In this document: positions 35,413 through 52,761 of the stretch, in pieces
How positions within the stretch are numbered: the first letter of the stretch is position 1
How the letters are laid out: each line of letters starts with the position of its first letter
Source of the DNA: Spironucleus salmonicida
Taxonomy: Eukaryota > Fornicata > Diplomonadida > Hexamitidae
Assembly (NCBI GenBank): GCA_000497125.2
Contig: CM035319.1
Coordinates: forward strand, 124,001 to 188,000
Direction of reading: 5' to 3'
DNA length: 64,000 nucleotides
Position numbers and translations under genes: made by a program
Notes under the pieces: model-generated
Databases searched by the model: none
The model's input: the letters and a program-made list of their open reading frames with translations, nothing else
What the model was told of the DNA's origin: nothing

Positions 35413-35898
35413 TCAAATAAGTCTTTATTATTATGAACTTTATTTCGCTTTATAAACCTCATAACAAATCCCAAATATAAATCTCACCAAAGCTAAAATA
35501 AAAAAGATAGACATAAGAATCAAATATGTAAGCGAATAACCATAAAGATAAACTACAAAATGAATAAAAGCCAATACAAATAAAGATAAATCAAGGTAGA
35601 AGCCCAAAGATGTTTTGTTAAAAAAAGCTAACTATGCAGAAAGCATTATGGTAACATTAAACATGAATAAAAAATATGTATAGGTGGTAGAAATCGGATA
35701 TCCTCTATACCCATCGATATTGGATGAAGCTACAGTTATAGAAAGGGCAATTACTAAAATAACTTAAAATATTTATACAAACAAGCTAATTAAAACACTA
35801 TTATTAGATTGTTCAAAAAGTGAATGACATGATTATTTACGTTAAAGTGTTAATAAAAGCTATTTTGTAAAAGTTGATAATATTTACTTTGAACCCAT
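35413..35898 (-). CDS. unknown four-transmembrane protein
   Basis: A 161-residue open frame whose translation has four hydrophobic helices (about 37-58, 75-95, 104-122 and 127-147) and a short polar C-terminus. There is a YRGYPIST loop between helices 1 and 2. The MARVEL/tetraspan-like layout is a resemblance only. The frame continues upstream past the chosen ATG to an ATG at 36384 with two TGA codons between, so the true start is uncertain. AT-rich DNA easily encodes hydrophobic runs, which lowers confidence. Confidence 0.5.
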
Positions 35899-36502
35899 GA
35901 TTTACTTTTCATATAATTTATTATAAATATATGATAATAATATTTTCGGCAATTGAATGTAGATTACGTCAAAAATAAATTAATTCAAAGAGTCACATGA
36001 TCCTACTATTTTATTTGACTATATTATAAGTTTATCTGCTAAATAGTAACTTGATTGCTGGCTAAATCCGTTAATACCTGCAATATTTGTATCGTCAGCT
36101 TTAAACAGATTCAATAACACATTTATTACATTGTATTAGCTAAATAAAGAACTTACTCCAAAGTTTTTATCACTAAAACTTCACATTATGGCATTTTCTT
36201 TACTAAATGCTTCTATTTCTGGAGAGTTACGAATTGAAATTTTAACATTCTTGACATTATTTGAAGATCTTGGAATTGACTCAATCACCGCAGGCTTGCT
36301 AGCTATCTAAACATTTAACATACAAGAAGTATAATTAGGTATACTGCTTATAAAATAGTCTTAAAATTGTATTCATTCCGACATGAAAAAGGAAATACTT
36401 TAATGTCTCACAGCAATAATTTAAAAAACTCCTTAGTTAGATGCTGAATCAATGAAAAATTTACTTGAATTAATATAAAATTTAAAGTGAGAGAATATTT
36501 CT
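35899..36502. other. gap, no certain gene
   Basis: About 600 bp between the four-TM gene and the cysteine-rich gene. The minus frame upstream of the four-TM gene is gene-like (starting at 36384) but contains TGA at 36373-36375 and 36181-36183. Otherwise nothing seen. Confidence 0.4.
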
Positions 36503-37084
36503 TCATTAACATTAGTCGCAGCCTTGGCATTCACATTCATCGTCTTCTTCTTCGAATTCTTCACATCCGCAATTAGATTCTTATTCATCACAAAAACTTT
36601 CTTCAACTGGTTGATCGTTGCAGTTGCACTCGAGGCAGCAGTCACAAGGTTAGTAGCATTGGCCACTATAGCAACAGTCGCAACCTTTTTAATTAGTACA
36701 TTAATGAGTTGGAATACCATTTTTCATAATATAATCAGTTAAAAGCTTGTTTTCCGCACGAAGAGTTTCAACCTCAGTTTGCATTGAAATAGTAGCATCA
36801 GATAGCTTTTTCATATGATCATTGACATGATCAATGAACTTATTAAGGTTTGTCTGAGTAACTCTATTCTCTAATTCAAGATCAATAATTTGTGTTTCAA
36901 GTTCCTCTTCAACTTTAGATTTTTGAAGCTACGATGCCTAAAGATCAATAGCGTTAAATTATGGTGCTTAGTAACTCATTGATGATTTCGACAATTATGA
37001 AAAGTTCAAGGAACTATTTTTCTTGCTAGATATATTCTACCTAATATCTTTCATCATATCGAAAAGAGTTTTGGTTTGGGACAT
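36503..37084 (-). CDS. coiled-coil protein with cysteine-rich C-terminus
   Basis: A 193-residue protein. Residues about 60-125 form a coiled coil. The last 65 residues contain about 20 cysteines in CxC, CC and CxxC patterns interrupted by acidic residues (GCDCCYSGQCYQPCDCC, then a D/E-rich tail with further CxC). The cysteine module resembles metallothionein-like or zinc-binding clusters. No signal peptide or transmembrane helix is present, so it is not a classical variant surface protein. The opposite strand is open over the same region as a shadow. The gene starts 70 bp from the end of the RhoGAP gene on the same strand. Confidence 0.7.
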
Positions 37085-37154
37085 GTTGATAAATGGAGTG
37101 GTTGCACATAATTTGATATATCAGTATATAATATTTATATTTAAAAAATTAGTT

Positions 37155-37994
37155 TCACTTTTTACCCCATTTATAGTCAGAAAGCACCTACTCAGGATTC
37201 ACAACAAACTCCATTTTGGCCATCACAGATTTAATTTCTCCATAATTACAGATCAACCACTCAACAGTCTCTATATATTAAAAGTTACCTCCAACTTCTT
37301 CAGCAAGTAAGTTAGGAGCAAAAATAATAGCTAAGTTATTAGCATTCATCATGTTCACACTACTTTCCAAGTTAACACACTCTAAAATTTATAGCACAAA
37401 AATTAGTAAAATAAAACGCTCTAAATCAACGTTTTCAACGAGCTTTTATACCACAAATTCAGAATTTTTACTTAATGATATCTCTTTAACTATAGTTTCA
37501 TCCAAGACTTTCACTTCTAACTATCTTAAAAACTACTTAATAAGTGAACAAATGACCTCTGTTGGCATCGATTCGAGTGATAACCCATGGTTGGCTTCGA
37601 GAGACTTTATTGCTGCTTGTAGTGAGCCAAAGTCTGGCGATGTTCTGAAAATTCCGATCGTCTTAGCTCGTTATTGAATTATTTTTTATGCATTCTAAAT
37701 GAAGATTGGGACAGAACAGTTTTCTGCATTTAGAAGTACTTTAAGATCTATACCAAACAGCTTTTCAGAATTTTTAGGCTTAAACAGTGTCGTAGTTTTT
37801 GTCTTAAGATCATTTCCAAAGTCTTTAAATTTTTCATCAATTTTAGATTCTTTAACTTTCTAACCAACTTCTTAGAAAGTTTACTTTGTCTATTCTCCAA
37901 ACTTTTGGAATCCATCTTTGGTACTTTTACTAAATTTAGAGAAGAAATCTTTGGTTTTATTAGCGAATTCATTTTCTGGCTTCTAGTCAGACAT
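37155..37994 (-). CDS. RhoGAP-domain protein
   Basis: A 279-residue GTPase-activating protein for Rho/Rac-family GTPases. The N-terminal 70 residues are charged helix. The RhoGAP domain spans about 80-265. The arginine finger is R117 in TIGIFRTSP. The helix SLIKQFLRQLE corresponds to the family KxFLRELPxPL box, though the terminal PxPL is missing. NMMNANNLAIIFAPNLL matches the conserved N-x-M-x-x-x-N-L-A-x-x-F-x-P-N-L-L helix. It probably controls actin or membrane signalling. The 137 bp upstream to the divergent NOT4-like gene is AT-rich. Confidence 0.85.
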
Positions 37995-38130
37995 TTTGAT
38001 TTAATGAAATAGAAGTATTATTATATATATTTTTAATAATTTTTGGAATGGCATAAATCTCATATAAAAGTAATCTTAAAATTTAAAGTAAAGAGATTAT
38101 ATAATATTATTTAAATATATATTATTGAGA

Positions 38131-38817
38131 ATGCTGCATCAGGACTTGGGCGAATGCCCTATTTGCTGTGATCCATATACGGATATTAGCCAAGCAGAAT
38201 TTTATTTTTGCCCTTGTAAGTTTTAATTTTGTGGAATGTGTAAAGCTTAGCTTTTATGTTGCCCTAATTGTCGTCGGATTTTTGATGATTATGAAGAAAT
38301 TATACCTAATCCTTTTTTAAGATATAGTTATAAAGAATTAAATGATTTAAAAGTTAAAAATAATCGTCTTGTACGACTAAATCATCATTTAGATGGAGAT
38401 TTATCCGCTTTTGGAGAGATTGTTTAATAAATTTGTTTAGGAGCCACAACTCTTATATTATTTAAGAACTAAGATGATGCAATGGATTTTGCTAAATCTG
38501 TGAATGGGGTAATTATCAAAAATGTAAAATATTTAGCATAAATTGGTTTTTCCTCTTTTTGCAACTCTATAGTAAAACGAACTGAGTGTTAAGTTGAGAA
38601 TTGTATGTATGTTCACACATGGATTCCAGGGGAACTTTTGTATAACAAAACTTAAATCAAGGAAATGATGATAGCCGGGCGGGTGCCATTTAATTTCAAA
38701 TGCAAAACCTGCGATACAGTACCGCCTAGCTTGGCGAAAGCAATACCTATGGCTGACAGGATCGGAAAGTTCAGCCCAGATGTTCAGTCTGCTATTCGCT
38801 CTTGGGCCCTGGAATGA
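38131..38817 (+). CDS. NOT4-like RING ubiquitin ligase
   Basis: A 228-residue protein with an N-terminal C4C4-type RING (CPICCDPYTDIS...FYFCPCKFQFCGMC...CCPNCR, residues 9-48) as in CNOT4/Not4, a ligase of the CCR4-NOT complex that monitors translation. A coiled segment and an RRM-like stretch (about 95-135) follow. A CCCH-like element (CQVENCMYVH, about 155-164) follows that, as in CNOT4. The C-terminus ends at TGA. The final 186 bp (from 38632) is also the left end of the 3,534-bp repeat unit, so the tail recurs twice downstream as fragments. It is shorter than yeast Not4. Confidence 0.8.
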
Positions 38818-38880
38818 AAATCGCTTATTATATTAAATCTATACAAAAGTATTTTCGCCATTTGACGTATCCCTTCCACA

Positions 38881-40806
<1,926 letters not shown>

Positions 40807-40820
40807 CTGAAGTTAATATT

Positions 40821-41549
40821 TCACTATGTTTTCACATTCTCCATACCACCTACAATGTTCTCCAGCTCTATAATTCCCAGCCCTAACTACTAGTCGTCAA
40901 CATTTTATTCGCCTTATGCTGTGATTTCGATATGGAGCGTTGGCTCAGAATCGAACTGGGATGGAATACTGCATATGACTTCTTACTAGAACCGACCAAT
41001 CAGGCTGTCCGATACGAAGTCGTGTCCAAATTGATTTTATGGGGCATTTGCTGGGTGCTAAGAACCGGAATATCCTTATGATCCATCAAATTCCGTGGCG
41101 AAATGACCTGGAGAAATTATTCTAAATATTCGAAGCTATGCACGCAAACTTCTAAAAAATAGTCCTTTCCGCACTTGTTAATGAACTGGATGCATGGCTA
41201 ACGTGGATAAATATCTAAGTATGTGACCATCTACCTCAGTCTCTTATATTAGTTATTTCCTAGGCTTTTCTAACCTACCCGCCGCGTTGAGCTAATTTTA
41301 TGGAGACGAAATCCACTAGTTGCGATCTAGAGTATTTCCTCTCTATAGAGATAATTCAGTTAGTATGAGTTGGTTTCCGCTTATATTTTAAAATGTAGTT
41401 ATGATTTCTAAGAAATTAGTGCTTTCACCAAAATACGCCGTTAGAGGAGAAATAAATTTTAAGTATATTGCATCTGTGAATTATTCAGAAGAGTCGCTAC
41501 CTATAGGAATTTCATACGCTTGAATTAGTTGTTTTGTAAGAGATGACAT
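40821..41549 (-). CDS. unknown 242-aa protein, copy 1
   Basis: An open frame of 243 codons starting at ATG (complement of 41547-41549), with 14 bp between its stop and the BiP stop. The protein has a predicted mixed fold with GC-rich codons in its C-terminal half (HPANAPQNQFGHDFVSDSL). I recognise no family. The opposite strand has two shorter frames in the same place, one beginning at 40856 and one at 40932. The minus frame is preferred because it is much longer and spans the whole block. It is copied intact in unit B and truncated in unit C. Confidence 0.65.
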
Positions 41550-41595
41550 TAAACCCTTAGTATTTATTAAATAAATATAGGAATGATATATTAAA

Positions 41596-42075
41596 ATGAA
41601 AGTAATAACTAATAATCAAAAAGTGTTACAAATGAAACTTTCCCCTATTTCTTTAAAGATTCAACATGTTATGTCACCTCATAGTAGAACTATTTAGAGA
41701 TCGCTATCTAAGGCGATGCCAACTTAGTATGATTATAATTATTAACTTAATACTGGTAAGTTTGGATAAAAATATATATAAAGCACCTAGTCTAATAGTC
41801 TGGAATCATTTATGCTTTAACCGAATGTGGTAGAGTAAAAGTTTATTGATCAATAACGATCTGAATCACTTCTAAAAATCGAAAACTTTAAACTGAAAGT
41901 TAAGGGAGAATAGCAAAAACGTCGAATAGAAGCGGTGAATGCAATCAATAAAATGAAGTATGATGCTCATATTGAAAATAGACGGTGTATCATACAGCTT
42001 CTTACCTAAAAGGCAGAACTAGAAGTACCAATATCAGAAATCCTCTCCTCGAAAAAAAAAGTTTATAAATAATGA
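41596..42075 (+). CDS. unknown 159-aa protein, copy 1
   Basis: An open frame of 160 codons, divergent to the 242-aa gene with 46 bp between starts. The N-terminus is basic and serine-rich. The C-terminal half is a charged helix or coiled coil (about residues 95-150) ending in a lysine-rich tail. No family recognised. Present in units A and B but absent from the third, truncated unit. Confidence 0.6.
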
Positions 42076-42165
42076 TAATTATGTATTTACTGATATAAAG
42101 ATACTTCTACTTATGCTTCAAATTTTATCAAACTTTTACTGTTCATCCAATACCTAAATTCAAGT

Positions 42166-42351
42166 GAACTTTTGTATAACAAAACTTAAATCAAGGAAAT
42201 GATGATAGCCGGGCGGGTGCCATTTAATTTCAAATGCAAAACCTGCGATACAGTACCGCCTAGCTTGGCGAAAGCAATACCTATGGCTGACAGGATCGGA
42301 AAGTTCAGCCCAGATGTTCAGTCTGCTATTCGCTCTTGGGCCCTGGAATGA
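42166..42351 (+). pseudogene. NOT4-like gene 3' fragment in unit B
   Basis: A copy of the last about 61 codons of the NOT4-like gene, ending at its TGA (42349-42351). It has no RING domain, start codon or promoter, so it is a duplication relic. Its importance is as the junction marker of the tandem repeat. Confidence 0.85.
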
Positions 42352-42414
42352 AAATCGCTTATTATATTAAATCTATACAAAAGTATTTTCGCCATTTGAC
42401 GTATCCCTTCCACA

Positions 42415-44340
<1,926 letters not shown>

Positions 44341-44354
44341 CTGAAGTTAATATT

Positions 44355-45083
44355 TCACTATGTTTTCACATTCTCCATACCACCTACAATGTTCTCCAGC
44401 TCTATAATTCCCAGCCCTAACTACTAGTCGTCAACATTTTATTCGCCTTATGCTGTGATTTCGATATGGAGCGTTGGCTCAGAATCGAACTGGGATGGAA
44501 TACTGCATATGACTTCTTACTAGAACCGACCAATCAGGCTGTCCGATACGAAGTCGTGTCCAAATTGATTTTATGGGGCATTTGCTGGGTGCTAAGAACC
44601 GGAATATCCTTATGATCCATCAAATTCCGTGGCGAAATGACCTGGAGAAATTATTCTAAATATTCGAAGCTATGCACGCAAACTTCTAAAAAATAGTCCT
44701 TTCCGCACTTGTTAATGAACTGGATGCATGGCTAACGTGGATAAATATCTAAGTATGTGACCATCTACCTCAGTCTCTTATATTAGTTATTTCCTAGGCT
44801 TTTCTAACCTACCCGCCGCGTTGAGCTAATTTTATGGAGACGAAATCCACTAGTTGCGATCTAGAGTATTTCCTCTCTATAGAGATAATTCAGTTAGTAT
44901 GAGTTGGTTTCCGCTTATATTTTAAAATGTAGTTATGATTTCTAAGAAATTAGTGCTTTCACCAAAATACGCCGTTAGAGGAGAAATAAATTTTAAGTAT
45001 ATTGCATCTGTGAATTATTCAGAAGAGTCGCTACCTATAGGAATTTCATACGCTTGAATTAGTTGTTTTGTAAGAGATGACAT
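44355..45083 (-). CDS. unknown 242-aa protein, copy 2
   Basis: Unit-B copy of the 242-aa gene, intact from ATG to TGA and at the same 14-bp distance from the BiP stop. No difference from copy 1 was noticed. Function unknown. Confidence 0.65.
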
Positions 45084-45129
45084 TAAACCCTTAGTATTTA
45101 TTAAATAAATATAGGAATGATATATTAAA

Positions 45130-45609
45130 ATGAAAGTAATAACTAATAATCAAAAAGTGTTACAAATGAAACTTTCCCCTATTTCTTTAAAGATTCAACA
45201 TGTTATGTCACCTCATAGTAGAACTATTTAGAGATCGCTATCTAAGGCGATGCCAACTTAGTATGATTATAATTATTAACTTAATACTGGTAAGTTTGGA
45301 TAAAAATATATATAAAGCACCTAGTCTAATAGTCTGGAATCATTTATGCTTTAACCGAATGTGGTAGAGTAAAAGTTTATTGATCAATAACGATCTGAAT
45401 CACTTCTAAAAATCGAAAACTTTAAACTGAAAGTTAAGGGAGAATAGCAAAAACGTCGAATAGAAGCGGTGAATGCAATCAATAAAATGAAGTATGATGC
45501 TCATATTGAAAATAGACGGTGTATCATACAGCTTCTTACCTAAAAGGCAGAACTAGAAGTACCAATATCAGAAATCCTCTCCTCGAAAAAAAAAGTTTAT
45601 AAATAATGA
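45130..45609 (+). CDS. unknown 159-aa protein, copy 2
   Basis: Unit-B copy of the 159-aa gene with the charged-helix C-terminus, intact. Immediately downstream lies the third NOT4 tail. Confidence 0.6.
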
Positions 45610-45699
45610 TAATTATGTATTTACTGATATAAAGATACTTCTACTTATGCTTCAAATTTTATCAAACTTTTACTGTTCATCCAATACCTAAATTCAAGT

Positions 45700-45888
45700 G
45701 AACTTTTGTATAACAAAACTTAAATCAAGGAAATGATGATAGCCGGGCGGGTGCCATTTAATTTCAAATGCAAAACCTGCGATACAGTACCGCCTAGCTT
45801 GGCGAAAGCAATACCTATGGCTGACAGGATCGGAAAGTTCAGCCCAGATGTTCAGTCTGCTATTCGCTCTTGGGCCCTGGAATGAAAA
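45700..45888 (+). pseudogene. NOT4-like gene 3' fragment, start of split unit C
   Basis: A 189-bp copy of the left end of the repeat unit (through the NOT4 TGA at 45883-45885), identical to the others up to the GAAAA after the stop, then abruptly unique sequence. It is the left piece of a third unit. The remainder resumes at 48549, only 30 unit-bases later. Confidence 0.85.
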
Positions 45889-45965
45889 ACTAAGTAATAA
45901 CGTATAATAATAAGTAAAACAAAGTAATATTTTATATAAATATGTATAACATCTCACAAAAGATT

Positions 45966-47033
<1,068 letters not shown>

Positions 47034-47153
47034 TGGTTATTTTGCGGAAAGGTCTTTAAATCAATATGGTATATAATATAAAAATACTACATAATTGAAA
47101 AATATATGATTATTATATATATAATATTTAATATTAATTGATTTCTTTTTTTG

Positions 47154-47168
47154 TTTCCACTCCACGTG
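47154..47168 (+). promoter_or_regulatory. ribosomal-protein start-proximal element before eL27
   Basis: TTTCCACTCCACGTG ends 4 bp before the eL27 ATG. It contains the shared TTTCCACTCC core followed by an E-box-like CACGTG. Confidence 0.75.
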
Positions 47169-47172
47169 CCGA

Positions 47173-47556
47173 ATGTCCAATATATTCAAAGTTGGTTCTG
47201 TAGTCGTCATCCTCCAAGGTCGTCAAGCTGGAAAGAAAGCTGTGGTCATTAGCTTAAATGCTGGTCACGTTCTTGTCGCTGGAATGAACACTTTCCCTAA
47301 GGCTGTTCTTCCTTCTCATACTGTTAAACAGGCTGAGAAACGCTCTAAGTTTACTACTTTTGTTAAGAGCTATAATCCTAAACATCTTATGCCTACACGT
47401 TATACTCACAAACACACCCTTTAACAGTAAGTTAAGACTGATATGCTCAAGGATAAGGCTCAAAAGGAAAAAGCTGTAAAGAAAATTTAGGAAGCTTTTG
47501 AATCCGATTTCTTAGGTGGTAGCGACAGCTGGTTATTCAAGAAATTACCTTTCTGA
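47173..47556 (+). CDS. RPL27: 60S ribosomal protein eL27
   Basis: A 127-residue ribosomal protein. The KOW motif region (GSVVVILQGRQAGKKAVVI) opens the protein. The family-typical FVKSYNPKHLMPTRYT and the C-terminal WLFKKLPF are present. Length is slightly below the usual 136. Internal TAA/TAG codons after residue 83 are glutamines; the standard code would truncate the protein. GC-rich relative to flanks. It converges on eS1 with 130 bp between stops. Confidence 0.95.
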
Positions 47557-47686
47557 TTTAATAATGTTGTTTTTGATATATTTTCTAAATACTTTAATCT
47601 ATAAAAGTGTAGATATAATTCAAGAATTAAAAAATACTCATTAATAATAAATATAACTGATTTAAAATAAGATAATCAAAAATTAA

Positions 47687-48424
47687 TCATTTAACTTCAA
47701 TGGGCTTACCAAATTCAGTTGAAGTACCAGAGTGAAGCTTGTTGATTCTTTCAACGTTGTACTTAGGGGTGGAGATAACCTTGACACGAGTGATCATGAT
47801 GTCACGAACAGCAAAATTCTTTTTGGCAGCTTCCATAATAGAAGTGTTAATGCTTTTATTGGCAAGACCAGTCATAAGTTTGTGGCAATCAAGATCCTTG
47901 ATGCTAGAGTGCATGGTCTCAAGCATGGCCTTACGTACTAAGTTGAGCTCGGAAGTCTTAGCATAACAGTTGGATTTCTTAATATTTTTAGATTTAGCAG
48001 TGAAACCAGTGGCAAAAACGCGGAGAACATAACCATCCTTGGTAGTAACATCTTAGGTGCAGCTAATGTGAGAACAACCCTTCTTAAACAAAGACTGTTC
48101 ATAGTGGCGGACAACCTAATAACCAGCAAAATCAGTGAGGCATTTTGAATCAGCACAAGAGACAATCTTGAAGTTGAAGTTTGAAGTACCATTTTGAGTT
48201 TCATTTTCAGCAAGATCTCCAAGGTTTGCTTTGACAATGCGACCTTTTACTACTTCAGTAGAAACACGCATACCTGAAGTTTTAGTGACAACGGTTTAAC
48301 CCATATCGGATTTTTTGAAAAGAGTCGGGGCTTAAACGTCATACCATTCTTTTCTGAGGAAAGGATCAGGTTTCGCACGTTGAACTATCTTCTTCTTCTT
48401 GTTAGAGTTGTTGCCAATAGCCAT
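47687..48424 (-). CDS. RPS3A: 40S ribosomal protein eS1 (S3a)
   Basis: A 245-residue small-subunit protein. Recognisable are the basic N-terminus ([26 protein letters not shown]), where KEWYDVxAP is diagnostic, then [12 protein letters not shown], and a C-terminal [12 protein letters not shown] segment. Length is near the usual 260. The start ATG directly follows the shared promoter element. It is divergent to BiP copy 3 (154 bp between start codons). Confidence 0.95.
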
Positions 48425-48440
48425 CCACGTGGAGTGGAAA
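48425..48440 (-). promoter_or_regulatory. ribosomal-protein start-proximal element before eS1
   Basis: Minus strand reads TTTCCACTCCACGTGG ending directly at the eS1 ATG: the same core plus CACGTG as at eL27. Confidence 0.75.
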
Positions 48441-48578
48441 TTCTAATTAAAAATTAACTATTAATGTTTTATACATATATTATTATAAAAATAATATTAT
48501 TAAAGAATATTTTATTATATTTCTATTTAATGAAATAAATGTATATTGATTTTCGCCATTTGACGTATCCCTTCCACA

Positions 48579-50504
<1,926 letters not shown>

Positions 50505-50518
50505 CTGAAGTTAATATT

Positions 50519-50733
50519 TCACTATGTTTTCACATTCTCCATACCACCTACAATGTTCTCCAGCTCTATAATTCCCAGCCCTAACTACTAGTCGTCAACA
50601 TTTTATTCGCCTTATGCTGTGATTTCGATATGGAGCGTTGGCTCAGAATCGAACTGGGATGGAATACTGCATATGACTTCTTACTAGAACCGACCAATCA
50701 GGCTGTCCGATACGAAGTCGTGTCCAAATTGAT
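50519..50733 (-). pseudogene. truncated 242-aa gene in unit C
   Basis: The C-terminal about 71 codons of the 242-aa gene, ending at the usual TGA. The homology stops at 50733, where unique AT-rich DNA leading to the helicase gene begins. The N-terminal two thirds and the start are missing, so it is a fragment. Confidence 0.8.
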
Positions 50734-50846
50734 AATTTAAAAAATAATTTTATTATTTTAAAAGAAGATTTTATAAATAAAAATAATAAAAATTTAAGCA
50801 TATTTAAATAAAATAATATAAGTTCTTTCCATTTTTCATTCCCTAA

Positions 50847-52661
50847 ATGTCTGATTATCGTGGAAATGATAGACGTGGTGGATATGGTGATGACAGAAGA
50901 GGTGGGTATGGCGATAGATAAGATAGAGGCTCATATGGCGATAGAAATGGTGGAAATGATAGAGGTGGCTATGACAGAAATAGAGGTGGTGATAGATATG
51001 GTGGTGATCGTTACGGTGGTGATAGAGGTGGAAGTAGAATGTTTCAAGGATAATAAGATAATGGTTCGTGTTTTCCAGCATCGGAAAAAGAGTTATATAA
51101 ACATGCAGATTCAATCGATCCTACTCAAATTGACTATTCATTCTATGATCTGCCTATCAAACTCCATAAAAATAAAAATCCTGATATTGAGCCTTTAGCT
51201 ACATTAGAAGATATGCTTGCATTTTTACCAGCTCAAGTTGCAACAAACATTAAACGTTTAAAATATTAATAACCTACTCCAATTTAAAAGTACTCATTAC
51301 CTATTGCATTTTCTGGGGTTGATTTATTAGCTACATCATAGACAGGTTCTGGTAAGTCGGCAGCATTTTTATTGCCAGTTATTAAAGATATAATGGATAA
51401 TAACCTTAAGGCTATTACTAAATCTCCTCAAGATATCAAAGATATAGGCTGGAGCAGATCACCATTTGGTGGAAGAGCGTAACCTTTTGTTATTGTATTA
51501 AGTCCAACTCGTGAATTAGCTTTGTAAAATTTTAATGCTGCCTGGTAGTTCAGTTATAAAACAGGAATTTTAACCAGAGTTTGTTATGGCGGTGAAGGCA
51601 TGAGAGAATAGAGTTTGGCGCTACGTTGTGGTGCTGATATAATTATTGCTACTCCTGGTAGGGTTAAAGCTTTTATTGAGAGTGGTTAAATAGATTTATC
51701 TTATGTAACAACTTTTATTTTAGATGAAGGTGATACTATGATAGACATGGGTTTTATTAATGATATAAAGGCTATACGTAAATCAATCATAGAATCTAAA
51801 AAAATTGCTTAGGCTGAAAAGACACCTATTTCAGACAGGAAACTGCAAACTTTATTATTTTCTGCTACATTCCCTAAAGAAATAAGAAATATAGCAGATG
51901 AATTTTTAGATACTCCTTATCATTTAGAAATAGGTACTGTCGGAGTAAGTGGAGTCAATATTTCCTAGTATTGTTTTAACCCTTCTATGATTTCTAGATA
52001 TTCTTACCTTAAGGCTATTTTATAGTATCCAGGTAGAGTTATATTATTTTGCAATAAAAAATCTTCGGTTAATTAATTAACCGAATAACTTAAGCGTGAT
52101 GTGGTAAATGGTTCATTATCAAAGATTCCTGAAGATATTCAAACTGAAGTACAAATTATGTTTAATTCTAGAGATGAAGCAGTTTCTACTAACGCTGGTG
52201 AAGAATTATCTAAACCTAGTTAAATAGAGTGTTTATCTGGTGACAATACATAAAGACAAAGAATCATAGTTTTAGATTAATTTAAATCTGGTGAATTGAA
52301 GCTTTTGGTATGCACAGATGTCGCTTAAAGAGGACTAGACTTACCTAAAGTAGATTTTGTCATCAATTATGAAATGCCAGCAAATATTGAAGATTATTCT
52401 CATAGAATTGGTAGAACTGGTAGAGCAGGAAGGAAAGGTACTGCTGTGTCATTTATTGAAAATGGTGATTCTACTTTAATGCTCAGAAAATTAGCCGAAA
52501 ATCTTATTAGTAGCAAATAAGATGTGCCAGAATGGTTAAGTTAATAGGCTAACTAAAGAGGAAATAAAGGTGGTTTTTAGAGAGGAGGTTATTCCAGAGG
52601 TGGCAACAATTCTAGAGGTGGAAATTCATATGGCGGAAGAGGTGGATCATTCAACTGGTGA
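50847..52661 (+). CDS. DEAD-box RNA helicase (DED1/DDX3-like) with DEGD motif
   Basis: A 604-residue helicase flanked by RGG-type tails: an N-terminal R/G/Y/D-rich region (about 1-70) and a C-terminal RGG tail. Core motifs: Q-motif before the P-loop, ATSQTGSGKS (motif I), PTRELALQ (Ia), TPGRV (Ib), DEGD at 293-296 (motif II, normally DEAD), SAT (III), [10 protein letters not shown] (V) and [11 protein letters not shown] (VI). It is of the DED1/Vasa group, which unwinds mRNA for translation initiation. It ends FNW, as Vasa/Ded1 proteins often have a terminal W. The opposite strand over the RG region is open as an artefact. Confidence 0.93.
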
Positions 52662-52761
52662 ACAATATTAATTTTATAATATAGATAAACAGATATATTT
52701 TTTTATTAAAGATTTAATTATTTGTATAATAAATTTATAATATTGTACATATAATCGAAAA

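Noticed and set aside
40929-40965. tRNA-like T-arm (minus strand, CCCAGTTCGATTCTGAG)
   Set aside because: The stem has a mismatch, no D-arm or anticodon arm is found at proper distances, and it lies inside the 242-aa coding frame.
40932-41080. Plus-strand frame beginning MERW downstream of BiP (also in the other copies)
   Set aside because: It is covered by the 242-codon minus-strand frame, and only that frame spans the whole block with a clean start.
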